From positions 1 to 38,259 of the forward strand of contig NZ_AUMP01000037.1 in NCBI RefSeq assembly GCF_000430745.1: DNA of 38,259 nt. Direction: 5' to 3'. This stretch comes from Fictibacillus gelatini DSM 15865 (lineage in GTDB: Bacteria > Bacillota > Bacilli > Bacillales > Fictibacillaceae). Below, in pieces: positions 1 through 7,793 of the stretch. Below the pieces are notes generated by a model. The model had not been told where the DNA came from and did not search any database. It saw nothing but the letters and a program-made list of their open reading frames with translations. The first letter of the stretch is position 1. The number at the start of each line of letters is the position of its first letter. Both the position numbers and the translations under genes were made by a program.

Positions 1-1071
1 AAACGATTTTTGCACATCTTGTTGCGGGAATCCAGCTGATGTGCGGTCTTCTTGCGCTGCCCTCGTATACCCTTCAACGACAGGGTTGACAAATTCAAGG
101 TGACTCGGGTTATTGGCTAATGTCAAGCGGGCTTCCAATGAATTCGATTCCTTGATCGCGCGTACTCCGCCGAGATGGTATTTCACATCGCCCGTCCAGC
201 CGTAGTTGATTCCTTTCGATCCTTCCGATGGAACCAATTCTTTATTCGGGGAGTGATGGAACTCCGAAAAGATGATTTCATACGGCTTGCCTAATACGTG
301 GGCCAGCACATTTAAACGTCCCCGGTGGGCCATGCCGATCATCACATTTTTTGCCCCGTCTCTGACCCCTTCAAAAATAATATCGTCAAGCATCGGGACA
401 AGCACATCGACACCTTCGATGGAAAAGCGTTTTTGCCCGACAAACGTTTTATGCAAAAACTGTTCAAAGCCTTCGACTTCCGTCAACCGGCGCAACAAGT
501 GAACGCGTTCTTCATTTGATAACGAACGTTGGATGGAACCCGATTCCACCATATGGGTTAGCCAATTTCGTTCTTCCGCTTCATGTACATGGCTAAACTC
601 ATATGATAGTGACTTTGTATAGAGTTCTTTCAACCGATTGACGGCATCAAGAGCAGTACTCACATCATTTGGCGCATCTGGCCAGACCGTCTTTGCCGGG
701 ATCGCTTTCAAGTCTTCCTCGGATAACCCATATTTTTCAAGAGCCATAAATGACCCGTCATTTGCTGGCTTCTCTAACGGATTGATAGTTGCTTCCAAAT
801 GCCCGTCTGAACGAATTGCCTCGAGCAGTTTTACCGCTTTCACGACGTTTTCCAGATTCGTTGAGCTGCTGTAGGCAGAGGAGGAATTTTCAGCTATTTT
901 TTCAGATGAGTTTGTTTCATAGGATAGAGGAGAGCCCCACTTTGCAAAAAGTTCCTTTAATTCCGGGGAAACGGAGTCATCTCCATTTACATACTGTTCA
1001 TATTGTTCAATGACATAGCCTAGGTTTGGGCCATGAAAGTTTTCCCATGGATTTTGTTGGTTTTTCAGCAT
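1..1071 (-). CDS. odhA: 2-oxoglutarate dehydrogenase E1 component, N-terminal part (runs off the window)
   Basis: This is the thiamine-dependent E1 subunit that decarboxylates 2-oxoglutarate in the TCA cycle. Only the first 357 codons are present; the gene continues beyond base 1. The translation follows Bacillus OdhA through its N-terminal region ([18 protein letters not shown]) and the stretches [40 protein letters not shown] and [13 protein letters not shown]. The start is an ATG at 1071-1069, with a GGGGG block about 10 bases upstream as a modest ribosome site. An overlapping ATG at 1079 is closed by a stop after two codons. The gene is divergent from a LysR regulator. odhB would be expected downstream, outside the window. 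Confidence 0.95.
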   Translation of the reverse strand, partial: MLKNQQNPWENFHGPNLGYVIEQYEQYVNGDDSVSPELKELFAKWGSPLSYETNSSEKIAENSSSAYSSSTNLENVVKAVKLLEAIRSDGHLEATINPLEKPANDGSFMALEKYGLSEEDLKAIPAKTVWPDAPNDVSTALDAVNRLKELYTKSLSYEFSHVHEAEERNWLTHMVESGSIQRSLSNEERVHLLRRLTEVEGFEQFLHKTFVGQKRFSIEGVDVLVPMLDDIIFEGVRDGAKNVMIGMAHRGRLNVLAHVLGKPYEIIFSEFHHSPNKELVPSEGSKGINYGWTGDVKYHLGGVRAIKESNSLEARLTLANNPSHLEFVNPVVEGYTRAAQEDRTSAGFPQQDVQKSF

Positions 1072-1225
1072 TACCACATGCCCCCATGAATATTTTTTAT
1101 CGCTTTAGGAAAAGCAATTATAGTTTGCTTACGGATAAGGATAATGCAATAATTAAAATAAATAAAATGCTAAAAAATTATATTTAAATATAAGAAAAAT
1201 TTATATGGCAGTAAGGGTGGGGATA
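1072..1225. promoter_or_regulatory. Divergent odhA / LysR promoter region with an AT palindrome
   Basis: This very AT-rich spacer separates odhA (minus) from the LysR gene (plus). On the minus strand a TATAAT (bases 1122-1117) is a plausible -10 for odhA, without a good -35. A perfect 16-bp palindrome, TTATATTTAAATATAA, lies at 1178-1193, about 33 bp before the LysR start, where an autoregulatory LysR site would be expected. The palindrome is seen; its role is inferred, and AT-rich palindromes can arise by chance. Confidence 0.4.
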
Positions 1226-2107
1226 ATGGATTACCGTGATTGGGAAATATTAAAGGTTCTTTATAGCCAGAAAAACTTGACGAAAGCTGCCCGGCTTTTG
1301 TTTATCACTCAACCGGCATTGACGAACCGCTTAAAACATATGCAGGAGGAGCTGGGGGTTAAAATAATCACCAGAGAAAGCAGAGGAGTTCATTTTACCC
1401 CTCAAGGAGAATATCTTGTCCATTGCGCGGAGGAGGCTCTGGATCATTATCAAAAAATAAAAGAAAAAGTCCGCAATATGAGCAAGAATGTAAGCAATGA
1501 GGTTGCAGGCACATTGAAATTGGGTGTATCCAATTTTTTTGCAAATTATGAACTTCCTTATATTTTAAAATTATTTAAAATGCAATATCCCCATGTGGAA
1601 TTCAAAGTGGTTACAGGCTGGAGCAGAGATGTAACTCAGCTTATACACAATAAAGATGTTCATATTAGCTTTGTCCGGGGGGATTATGGGTGGAGAGGAT
1701 TATCGAAACAATTATTATTTGAAGAAACAATTTGCATTACGTCAAAGGAAGAGATTGATATTACCGATCTCCCCCACCTTCCTAGAATCGACTATAGAGG
1801 AGATTACTTATTAAAAACGTTGATTGATCATTGGTGGGCTGAAAACTATGCGGATCCGCCCTTCATCAGCATCGAAGTCGACCAGGTTGATACGTGTAAG
1901 GAAATGGTTGTAAATGGTTTAGGCTATGGCATTTTGTCCAGCAGGATCCTCGCCGGGATAGATGATGTACACCAAATTGACTTAACTGACCAAAATGGGA
2001 ATCTAATCTTGCGAAGAACGTGGATGTATTATCATAAGGAATCGCTAGAGTGGAATGTTGTTAAAGCATTCGTGCATTTTATAGAAAATTACTATAAAAA
2101 GCAATAG
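1226..2107 (+). CDS. LysR-family transcriptional regulator, CcpC-like
   Basis: A 293-residue DNA-binding regulator. The N-terminal winged helix-turn-helix (about residues 1-60, with LTKAARLLFITQPALTNRLK) is followed by a periplasmic-binding-protein-like effector domain. The effector domain resembles B. subtilis CcpC, the citrate-sensing repressor of TCA genes: compare VTGWS near residue 131 and VDQVDTCKEMVVNGLGYGIL near 225. The start is placed at ATG 1226 because AAGGGTGGGG lies just upstream; the reading frame extends to 1205, but that start has no ribosome site. It is divergent from odhA, which suggests central-carbon control. Confidence is high for LysR and moderate for the CcpC-like subgroup. 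Confidence 0.85.
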   Translation: MDYRDWEILKVLYSQKNLTKAARLLFITQPALTNRLKHMQEELGVKIITRESRGVHFTPQGEYLVHCAEEALDHYQKIKEKVRNMSKNVSNEVAGTLKLGVSNFFANYELPYILKLFKMQYPHVEFKVVTGWSRDVTQLIHNKDVHISFVRGDYGWRGLSKQLLFEETICITSKEEIDITDLPHLPRIDYRGDYLLKTLIDHWWAENYADPPFISIEVDQVDTCKEMVVNGLGYGILSSRILAGIDDVHQIDLTDQNGNLILRRTWMYYHKESLEWNVVKAFVHFIENYYKKQ

Positions 2108-2115
2108 AAAAATGG

Positions 2116-2156
2116 GAAAAAGTCGGTCCGAATTTTTAGGAATCGACTTTTTCTTA
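2116..2156 (+). terminator. Intrinsic terminator, possibly bidirectional, after the LysR gene
   Basis: Ten-base arms GAAAAAGTCG (2116-2125) and CGACTTTTTC (2144-2153) pair perfectly around an 18-base loop. The A- and T-rich arm ends could terminate the convergent LysR and ansR transcripts. Confidence 0.7.
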
Positions 2157-2178
2157 GTTAACGAATGGCACCTCGTTT

Positions 2179-2520
2179 TTATTCTTCATCGTTGTTTTTA
2201 ATCCTTCGTTTCAAGCGGGTAAATGCAATGAAATCGTACAGCTCCTCTTTCGTTAAAGGAATTCCATCCAATGAAAGGGCAATTTCTGATTCCAGACATT
2301 CAACCAGCTCGAGCTTCTCCTGTTTATCATTTGTCCGGTTTAAAATATAATCAACCGTTGTTTCAAATAGATTCGCGATTTGCAGTAAAGCTTGCAAGGA
2401 AGGCTGCCGGTATCCGGATTCATAGCCCGCATAAGTGCTTTTCGCGATTCCAAGGCGGTCGGCAGTTTCCTGCAAAGACCAATTTCTGCTTTTTCTAAGA
2501 TTCGCTAATCGTTGTAGCAT
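2179..2520 (-). CDS. ansR: XRE-family repressor of asparagine/aspartate catabolism (AnsR-like)
   Basis: A 113-residue protein with an N-terminal Cro/C1-type helix-turn-helix (about residues 7-62; LRKSRNWSLQETADRLGIAK is nearly the AnsR sequence) and a short charged C-terminal tail for dimerisation. In B. subtilis AnsR represses ansAB until aspartate accumulates. The arrangement here is the same: divergent from ansA with a shared 182-bp control region. The ATG at 2520 is preceded by GGGGCGGAG. The LysR gene converges on it from the other side. Confidence 0.88.
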   Translation of the reverse strand: MLQRLANLRKSRNWSLQETADRLGIAKSTYAGYESGYRQPSLQALLQIANLFETTVDYILNRTNDKQEKLELVECLESEIALSLDGIPLTKEELYDFIAFTRLKRRIKNNDEE

Positions 2521-2553
2521 CGATAACTCCGCCCCCTCTATTATTCTCCTTTA

Positions 2554-2582
2554 ATTATAGCAGGCATTGCATCCGTGTGAAA
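2554..2582 (-). promoter_or_regulatory. ansR promoter (extended -10)
   Basis: On the minus strand, TTTCAC (2582-2577) and TATAAT (2559-2554) are separated by 17 bases. The -10 is preceded by TG at the extended -10 position (TGCTATAAT), which would offset the weak -35. The start would lie about 25 bases before the ansR ATG. Confidence 0.6.
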
Positions 2583-2594
2583 GAAAAAAGTGCG

Positions 2595-2607
2595 CGTAAT
2601 GAATACG
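2595..2607. promoter_or_regulatory. Candidate AnsR operator box 1
   Basis: Inverted repeat CGTA-N5-TACG within GCGTAATGAATACGAA. It lies just upstream of the ansR -35 and upstream of the ansA promoter. It shares GCGTAATG..TA.GAA with box 2. Assignment to AnsR is inferred from position. Confidence 0.55.
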
Positions 2608-2621
2608 AATGTTGATTTATA

Positions 2622-2651
2622 TTAGGGTTTAATCATATAATAAGGTATAAT
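2622..2651 (+). promoter_or_regulatory. Candidate ansA promoter
   Basis: TATAAT at 2646-2651 with TTAGGG at 2622-2627 (18-base spacer). A second possible pair, TTGATT (2612-2617) and TATAAT (2636-2641), overlaps it. With the first pair the transcript would start near 2658, at the left edge of operator box 2, so a bound repressor would block initiation. Confidence 0.5.
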
Positions 2652-2657
2652 TGTTTG

Positions 2658-2670
2658 CGTAATGCGTATG
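2658..2670. promoter_or_regulatory. Candidate AnsR operator box 2
   Basis: CGTA-N5-TATG within GCGTAATGCGTATGAA, one mismatch from the symmetry of box 1. It sits at the predicted ansA transcription start. The centres of the two boxes are 63 bp apart, six helical turns, so both would face the same side of the DNA. Confidence 0.55.
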
Positions 2671-2702
2671 AAAGTGAAATACAAACGATGGGATGATAAG
2701 CG

Positions 2703-3707
2703 ATGAAGAAATTATTGTTAATTGCGACAGGCGGAACAATCGCATCCGTTGAGGGAGAGGAAGGCCTTGCGCCCGGCTTGACCGCTGAGGAGCTGTTGGA
2801 ACATTTCAATCACTCTTCGGAATCGGTTGATGTGACTTGCCAAATTCTTATGAACAGGGACAGCACGAACATGCAGCCAGAACATTGGGCGGAAATAGCT
2901 GAAGCCATATTCCGGAATTATGAGCAATACGACGGATTCGTTATTACTCATGGAACGGACACGCTCGCATATACTGCGGCTGCATTGTCTTACATGATGC
3001 AAGGACTGCAAAAGCCTGTTGTCATAACGGGGTCGCAGGTTCCGATTAGCTTTAAAAAAACAGATGCGAAAAAGAATGTGGCAGATGCCGTGCGTTTTGC
3101 CCGTGAAAATATTGGCGGAGTCTTTGTCGTATTCGATGGGCGAGTAATCATTGGTCCGAGGGCGGTCAAAATGAGAACGAAAAGCTATGATGCTTTTGAA
3201 AGCATCAATCATCCATACGTTGCTTTTATCGAGTCGGGGGAAGTTCGCTATCATTGGAAACCGGCACCTATTTCTGGTGGACCTCAATGGAATACAAGCC
3301 TGTGCCCGGATGTGTTTCTTTTGAAGCTTTACCCAGGAACCAAACCGGAGATATTTGATTGTTTGAAAGGCTTATATAAAGGTGTCATCATTGAAAGTTT
3401 CGGCAACGGCGGTTTGCCTTTTGAGGGCCGTAATTTGCTTACGAAAGTCAAGGAACTAACGGAAGCCGGCATTGCCGTAGTGATCACCACCCAATGCCTG
3501 GAAGAGGGGGAAGACTTGCTTCTTTATGAAGTGGGGCGCAAGGTAGCCCAACATCGTGTCATTTTATCCGGGGATATGAATACAGAGGCCATCGTCGCCA
3601 AGCTGATGTGGGCTCTTGGACAAACTGATTGCATCGATGAAGTTAAGGAAATCATGGAGACGCCAATGGCCGGGGATAAGACTCCTGGATTTGACATAGA
3701 AGACTAA
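2703..3707 (+). CDS. ansA: L-asparaginase, cytoplasmic (type I) class
   Basis: Hydrolyses L-asparagine to L-aspartate and ammonia. At 334 residues it matches the usual family length of about 330. The first catalytic motif ATGGTIAS includes the nucleophile Thr12. The second, [11 protein letters not shown], gives Thr85 and Asp86. The fold-completing KKTDAKKN and SGDMNTEA regions are also present. There is no signal peptide, so it acts in the cytoplasm. The start at 2703 follows GGGATGATAAG, a moderate ribosome site. It is the first gene of the ansAB operon, 50 bases before ansB, and its aspartate product is the substrate of the next enzyme. Confidence 0.95.
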   Translation: MKKLLLIATGGTIASVEGEEGLAPGLTAEELLEHFNHSSESVDVTCQILMNRDSTNMQPEHWAEIAEAIFRNYEQYDGFVITHGTDTLAYTAAALSYMMQGLQKPVVITGSQVPISFKKTDAKKNVADAVRFARENIGGVFVVFDGRVIIGPRAVKMRTKSYDAFESINHPYVAFIESGEVRYHWKPAPISGGPQWNTSLCPDVFLLKLYPGTKPEIFDCLKGLYKGVIIESFGNGGLPFEGRNLLTKVKELTEAGIAVVITTQCLEEGEDLLLYEVGRKVAQHRVILSGDMNTEAIVAKLMWALGQTDCIDEVKEIMETPMAGDKTPGFDIED

Positions 3708-3757
3708 AGAAAAAAGCAGCAACATCGTGTTCGGCCTAAAGAGGAGGAGGAAATTCA

Positions 3758-5200
3758 ATGATGTCAACCCTCATTGAAACAAAACAGCACATGAGAATGG
3801 AGAAAGATTTTTTAGGTGCAAAGGAAGTGCCTCAAGAAGCCTATTATGGGATTCAAACGCTTCGGGCGGTCGAAAACTTTCCTATTACGGGTTACAGAAT
3901 ACATGGGGAACTAATCAGGGCGATGGCGATTGTCAAAAAAGCGGCAGCGCTAGCCAATATGGATATCGGCCGCTTAGATTTTACTAGAGGGAACGCGATT
4001 GCGGAAGCGGCCCAGGAAATCATCGAAGGAAAATGGCATGACCAATTCATCGTCGATCCGATCCAGGGAGGGGCCGGCACTTCCATTAACATGAATGCGA
4101 ATGAAATCATCGCTAATCGCGCACTAGAAGTATTGGGAAAAGAAAAAGGAGACTATTCTTATATAAGCCCGAACAGCCATATTAATATGTCCCAGTCTAC
4201 AAACGATGCATTTCCAACCGCCATTCATATCGCAGTATTAAATCTTTTGGAGCTATTGCTTCATACGATGGACGATATGCATCGCGTGTTTTTGCAAAAA
4301 GCGCGTCAGTTCGACCACGTCATCAAGATGGGACGCACCCACCTTCAGGATGCGGTCCCGATTCGCCTTGGTCAAGAATTCGAAGCCTACAGCCGTGCAA
4401 TCGAGCGAGATATCAAGCGGATCAACCAATCAAAACAGCATTTGTATGAAGTTAACATGGGCGCAACCGCCGTCGGAACGGGACTGAATGCAGACCCTCG
4501 CTATATCGAAGCGGTTGTGAAACATCTTGCGGACATTAGCAAATTGCCACTTGTCAGGGCGGAGCATCTAGTGGACGCCACCCAAAATACGGATGCCTAC
4601 ACCGAAGTATCCGCCGCGCTCAAAGTGTGTATGATGAACATGTCAAAAATCGCGAACGACTTGCGATTGATGGCTTCCGGTCCCCGTGCGGGATGGGGGG
4701 AAATCACGCTCCCTGCCCGACAGCCCGGATCTTCCATCATGCCTGGTAAGGTCAACCCTGTCATGGCGGAGGTCATAAACCAGGTGGCCTTCCAGGTGAT
4801 CGGTAATGATCACACCATTTGCCTGGCATCTGAAGCGGGACAGCTTGAATTAAACGTCATGGAGCCTGTTCTTGTATTCAACTTGATTCAGTCGATCAGC
4901 ATTATGAATAATGCATTCCGCGTTTTCACAGATCATTGTTTGAAAGGGATCGAAGCAAACGAAGATCGGCTAAAAGCCTATGTTGAAAAGAGCGTTGGCG
5001 TTATCACGGCAGTCAACCCGCATATTGGGTACGAAACAGCAGCACAGATAGCAAGAGAAGCTATCTTGAGCGGACGATCGATTCGGGAACTTTGCCTGAA
5101 GCATGGAGTGCTGACGGAAGAGGAGCTCGATTTGATCCTTGATCCGTATGAAATGACACATCCCGGCATTGCAGGCTCTTCGCTTTTTGATAAAAAGTAA
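3758..5200 (+). CDS. ansB: Aspartate ammonia-lyase (aspartase)
   Basis: Splits L-aspartate into fumarate and ammonia, feeding asparagine carbon to the TCA cycle. At 480 residues it belongs to the fumarase/aspartase superfamily. The signature GSSIMPGKVNPVMAEV holds the catalytic serine on its flexible loop, and the other family blocks MGRTHLQDAVPIRLGQEF and SPNSHINMSQSTNDAFPTA are intact. GAGGAGGAGG eight bases upstream sets the start. Tandem ATGs at 3758 and 3761 differ by only one residue. It ends the operon and is followed by two hairpins. Confidence 0.95.
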   Translation: MMSTLIETKQHMRMEKDFLGAKEVPQEAYYGIQTLRAVENFPITGYRIHGELIRAMAIVKKAAALANMDIGRLDFTRGNAIAEAAQEIIEGKWHDQFIVDPIQGGAGTSINMNANEIIANRALEVLGKEKGDYSYISPNSHINMSQSTNDAFPTAIHIAVLNLLELLLHTMDDMHRVFLQKARQFDHVIKMGRTHLQDAVPIRLGQEFEAYSRAIERDIKRINQSKQHLYEVNMGATAVGTGLNADPRYIEAVVKHLADISKLPLVRAEHLVDATQNTDAYTEVSAALKVCMMNMSKIANDLRLMASGPRAGWGEITLPARQPGSSIMPGKVNPVMAEVINQVAFQVIGNDHTICLASEAGQLELNVMEPVLVFNLIQSISIMNNAFRVFTDHCLKGIEANEDRLKAYVEKSVGVITAVNPHIGYETAAQIAREAILSGRSIRELCLKHGVLTEEELDLILDPYEMTHPGIAGSSLFDKK

Positions 5201-5227
5201 TTCCGCCACAGCAAGAACATATGTATT

Positions 5228-5300
5228 CAAAATGGCTTGAGAACTTCTCAAGTCATTTTGTATTTGCTGAAATCCCCCAAAAATTAAGGCGGGATTTTTT
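5228..5300 (+). terminator. Two consecutive hairpins ending ansAB
   Basis: The first hairpin has arms CAAAATGG (5228-5235) and TCATTTTG (5253-5260), with CTTGAG/CTCAAG pairing inside. The second, AAATCCC (5270-5276) with GGGATTT (5291-5297), runs into TTTTTT and looks like the actual terminator. Confidence 0.75.
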
Positions 5301-5354
5301 AGTTTCTTCTGGGAAATAATACGTTTGAAATCTGTAATGAAAGGCGGTATGGTG

Positions 5355-5465
5355 ATGGCTACCAAAAGAACAGGTTTGAAAGATATTACCTGGTTAAGCA
5401 TTTCGGTAATTGCGATGATTGTCATTTTAGTTGGATGGATGCTCTGGACCTGGTTAGCGTATTAA
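5355..5465 (+). CDS. Single-pass membrane microprotein (36 aa)
   Basis: A 36-residue reading frame with a positively charged N-terminus (MATKRTGLKD) and one hydrophobic segment (about residues 12-35) ending in a tryptophan-rich GWMLWTWLAY. ATG 5355 is chosen because AAGGCGG lies 7 bases upstream; ATG 5349 and GTG 5352 are too close to that site. It has its own terminator. Its plan resembles the gene at 6292 (charged head, single helix, WMxWxW end). I do not recognise a named family. It could be a small membrane regulator or a toxin-like peptide. Confidence 0.6.
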   Translation: MATKRTGLKDITWLSISVIAMIVILVGWMLWTWLAY

Positions 5466-5481
5466 ATTACATATGAAATTT

Positions 5482-5509
5482 GGCCGCCGCAATCATAGGC
5501 GGTCTTTTT
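5482..5509 (+). terminator. Terminator of the 36-aa microprotein gene
   Basis: GGCCGCC (5482-5488) pairs with GGCGGTC (5498-5504) using one wobble, and five T follow. Confidence 0.75.
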
Positions 5510-5518
5510 ATGGTGGAA

Positions 5519-5612
5519 ATCAGCCACGTTTTTGGCGGATAACGGCCGCTTTGCGTCTATTATCAGCCGCTTTTAGAAACTTATCAGCGACTTAAGACCA
5601 CTTATCAGCCCA
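5519..5612 (+). repeat. TTATCAGCC phrase-repeat array, copy A
   Basis: Five degenerate units, with cores ATCAGCCAC (5519), ATAACGGCCGC (5539), ATCAGCCGC (5562), ATCAGCGAC (5583) and ATCAGCCCA (5604). Spacing is 20, 23, 21 and 21 bases. The same units in nearly the same spacing recur at 15170-15246, including the deviant ATAACGGCCRCTTTGC second unit, so both derive from one multi-unit ancestor. It fills the gap between a terminator and the holin-like gene. Function unknown. Confidence 0.75.
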
Positions 5613-5757
5613 TTTCCTAAAAATAGTAAGAAAATTAACGTCAACAGTTATGATCAACCAACCCGATGAGTATCTATAACATATGTTGATAACAAGTAAT
5701 CTATGGAGAAAAAAACGTAGATGAAAAGAAAATGATGCCGGATAGGAGAGGATTTGC

Positions 5758-6018
5758 ATGACGTTAATTCTTGCTTTTGCATCCATTATTTTGCCCATTG
5801 TAACCGCCGTAACAGAAGTAGTAAAACGGGCGTTTTCATTACCGAAAAATCTAGTACCTGCAATCGCATTCGTGCTCGGAATCGTGATCGGATTTGCGGC
5901 CGCGCCTTTAACCGATCTAGATTGGACATTAAGATTATGGGGTGGAGCGCTTGCCGGTCTGTCGTCAACCGGCCTTTATGAACTTGCATTTAATAAGAGA
6001 GAAGGAAAAACGAAATAG
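5758..6018 (+). CDS. Holin-like small membrane protein
   Basis: An 86-residue protein with two hydrophobic segments (about residues 1-20 and 32-52), a basic link (EVVKRAFSLPKN), a less polar WTLRLWGGALAGLSSTGLYE segment and a charged C-terminus (NKREGKTK). This order resembles phage holins of the Hol118 (A118) type. No endolysin or other phage gene is nearby, so it may be a domesticated or stand-alone holin-like protein. AGGAGAGG sits eight bases before ATG 5758, and a strong terminator follows. Membrane location is clear; holin function is inferred. Confidence 0.7.
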   Translation: MTLILAFASIILPIVTAVTEVVKRAFSLPKNLVPAIAFVLGIVIGFAAAPLTDLDWTLRLWGGALAGLSSTGLYELAFNKREGKTK

Positions 6019-6027
6019 AGGTAGATT

Positions 6028-6054
6028 AAAATCCGTCTTCGAAGACGGATTTTT
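6028..6054 (+). terminator. Terminator of the holin-like gene
   Basis: A perfect self-complementary run: AAAATCCGTCTTC (6028-6040) followed directly by GAAGACGGATTTT (6041-6053), ending in Ts. Confidence 0.85.
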
Positions 6055-6291
6055 AAGTTGTTTATGTGGAAAGAAAACTCCTCATTGAAAATCCTCTATG
6101 AATCTTTATAAAAGAAAACTTCGGTTGTACAACAATATTGAAAACAAAAGACCGATTATTATGAGTAAATATTTTGGTTCGGAACAAATGTAAATGGTAA
6201 GGTTTTGCATGTGAAAACAATTTTTATGAACTCCCGCATGTTTGTAAATACTAAAGCCATAATGATCTATAATGAGGAAGGTGCAGAGATT

Positions 6292-6414
6292 ATGGCAGCG
6301 AGAAATGAAGGAAACACGCGTGAGCAGAACGCCCATGTTTTTTGGATGGCGATGACCTTTGGAGCGCTCCTTATCATCTTAATTTTATGGATGATCTGGA
6401 TGTGGCTAAAATAA
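6292..6414 (+). CDS. Single-pass membrane microprotein (40 aa)
   Basis: A 40-residue frame: a polar head (about residues 1-15, MAARNEGNTREQNAH), then one strongly hydrophobic helix ending in LILWMIWMWLK. ATG 6292 follows GAGGAAGGTG; the longer frame back to 6205 has no ribosome site and reads through non-coding-looking sequence. Architecture and end motif are shared with the 36-aa gene at 5355, with the holin-like gene between them. The 237-base stretch before it shows no other gene. No known family recognised. Confidence 0.6.
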   Translation: MAARNEGNTREQNAHVFWMAMTFGALLIILILWMIWMWLK

Positions 6415-6417
6415 AAG

Positions 6418-6456
6418 AGTAATGAAGCGGCTTATCATGGAAGCCGCTTCATTACT
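6418..6456. terminator. Bidirectional terminator
   Basis: Arms AGTAATGAAGCGGCTT (6418-6433) and AAGCCGCTTCATTACT (6441-6456) are a perfect 16-bp match around a 7-base loop. It separates the microprotein gene from the convergent exonuclease gene, whose stop codon abuts it. Confidence 0.85.
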
Positions 6457-7092
6457 TTAAATATCGCTAGATGGGTGAAGTGGAATGGAGTAATTTTTTG
6501 TCTTTTTCTTTTTAGATACTTTTGCCCGTGCTCCCATCGGTTTTTGCAATAATTCTTTAAAATAAAAGTCGCCATGGGCATTTTTCTGAGAAATTAAATG
6601 GATTGTCGCTTTCACATCATCTAATGCTCTATGTAATCGATCTGCATGAAGGTTATGTTCGAAAAGCAAATCTCCAAGTTTTTTTGACGTAAATCCGTAC
6701 TGTTTCCACTGGATTCCGTTCATTGAACAATGCCATGGCATGTCCGACGTCAATGGAAAATATCTTTTCAGAAACCCTTTTTCAAAACTGGCATTATGCG
6801 CAACTAAAAGATCTGCCTGTGCCATCATATTTTCAATCCGTTTGTTGTCAAGGCGTTTTCCGATTAAATCTTCTTGCCTGATGCCGTGCACGTTGGCCGC
6901 ACCGGGTGAGACCGGTTTAGACGGCTCATTTAGCTCGCAATATTCATCAATGATTTCAAGAACTTCACCGCTCGGCCGGTTAAAAGTAAAGAGAACGATA
7001 GCAAGTTCGATAATTTCCTCTTTATAAATACTTAAACCCGTCGTTTCAATGTCGATACACGCAGCCATTCCAATGGTTGATTGTTTAAGCAT
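6457..7092 (-). CDS. DnaQ-like (DEDDh) 3'-5' exonuclease
   Basis: A 211-residue protein of the DNA polymerase III epsilon / RNase T superfamily. The three exonuclease motifs are in order: Exo I CIDIETTGLS (about residue 12), Exo II HNASFEKGF (about residue 99) and Exo III HRALDDVKAT (about residue 153, the HxAxxD that defines DEDDh enzymes). The conserved acidic metal ligands are all present. The basic tail (KVSKKKKTKNY) may bind nucleic acid. It is a stand-alone proofreading or repair-type exonuclease; the exact substrate is not visible. AGGGAGG precedes ATG 7092. Confidence 0.88.
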   Translation of the reverse strand: MLKQSTIGMAACIDIETTGLSIYKEEIIELAIVLFTFNRPSGEVLEIIDEYCELNEPSKPVSPGAANVHGIRQEDLIGKRLDNKRIENMMAQADLLVAHNASFEKGFLKRYFPLTSDMPWHCSMNGIQWKQYGFTSKKLGDLLFEHNLHADRLHRALDDVKATIHLISQKNAHGDFYFKELLQKPMGARAKVSKKKKTKNYSIPLHPSSDI

Positions 7093-7175
7093 ATTAGCCT
7101 CCCTCTATATTTTCGATTCCCCTCATCGATTGCTTTTCATTCATCTTACCAATACCATTTCCATTTGAAAAGAAT

Positions 7176-7200
7176 GTTTAATCAATCGTTTTAAGGGTAC
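7176..7200 (+). promoter_or_regulatory. Sigma-B (general stress) promoter
   Basis: GTTTAA (7176-7181) and GGGTAC (7195-7200) are separated by 13 bases, matching the Bacillus SigB pattern GTTTAA-N12-15-GGGTAT at 11 of 12 positions. It lies 36 bp before a YflT-type general stress gene, which makes the call convincing. Confidence 0.8.
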
Positions 7201-7235
7201 AAATATAGTAAAAGACTACGGAGGACTAAAGGCGG

Positions 7236-7679
7236 ATGAGTAAAAAAATAATCGGTGTGTATGAGACGAACAATGAAGCGATGAAAACGATCCGTTCACT
7301 AATTGCAGAAGGATATGATCCGAAAGAGATTTCGATCCTTGCAAAAGATGAACGGCAAATGGACGAAATTGCGGATCAAACCCATGTTGCTGAAGAACAC
7401 CCGTTAAATGGGGTAAATGAAGAAGCTTACGGAACCATTGCCGGGTTTTTAACAGGCATTAGCGGTTTAATCGCGGTTCCAGGATTAACTGCACCAGTTA
7501 TCGGGCCGCTTATTGCCGCTGGCCCTTTTGCAAAATTATTTAAAGAAAATGAAGATCACGATTTAAAGGAAATGTTATTAACATTAAACATTTCGGAACG
7601 GCAAGCCGAACAATATGTCGATGATCTTCATCACGGATGCATTCTTGTGATTCTTGAAAAAGACAATGCAAAAGACTAA
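7236..7679 (+). CDS. General stress protein, YflT domain
   Basis: A 147-residue protein of the YflT/GSP17M family. It begins with the ferredoxin-like ACT-type pattern IIGVYETNNEAMKTIRSLIAEGYDPKEISIL split around charged residues, and has a central glycine/alanine-rich hydrophobic stretch (about residues 65-95, with ISGLIAVPGLTAPVIGPL) that may insert into or contact a membrane. Family members are sigma-B stress proteins of unknown biochemistry. The sigma-B promoter and its own terminator make it a single-gene unit. GGAGG at 7220 and AAAGGCGG nearer the ATG both could serve as ribosome sites. Confidence 0.82.
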   Translation: MSKKIIGVYETNNEAMKTIRSLIAEGYDPKEISILAKDERQMDEIADQTHVAEEHPLNGVNEEAYGTIAGFLTGISGLIAVPGLTAPVIGPLIAAGPFAKLFKENEDHDLKEMLLTLNISERQAEQYVDDLHHGCILVILEKDNAKD

Positions 7680-7686
7680 TTCGGAG

Positions 7687-7724
7687 GCCAGAACCTACCG
7701 CCTGTGTAGACCTGGCTTTTTTTT
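7687..7724 (+). terminator. Terminator of the YflT-type gene
   Basis: GCCAG (7687-7691) pairs with CTGGC (7712-7716), with CTAC/GTAG inside the stem, followed by eight T. Confidence 0.75.
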
Positions 7725-7793
7725 ATGGTGATTAATTGTTGGAGAAACCAAAGAAGGTAATGGATAATAAAGAAAAAGGAGGATGATGGCATC

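Noticed and set aside
2718-3287. A 189-codon minus-strand open frame inside ansA.
   Set aside because: Antisense to a clearly conserved gene, with no ribosome site and no recognisable protein features.
5519-5612. CRISPR array.
   Set aside because: The units are degenerate and about 21 bp long in total with no fixed repeat or spacer lengths, and no cas genes are present.
5758-6018. Prophage remnant around the holin-like gene.
   Set aside because: No integrase, endolysin, structural genes or attachment-site repeats were seen nearby.
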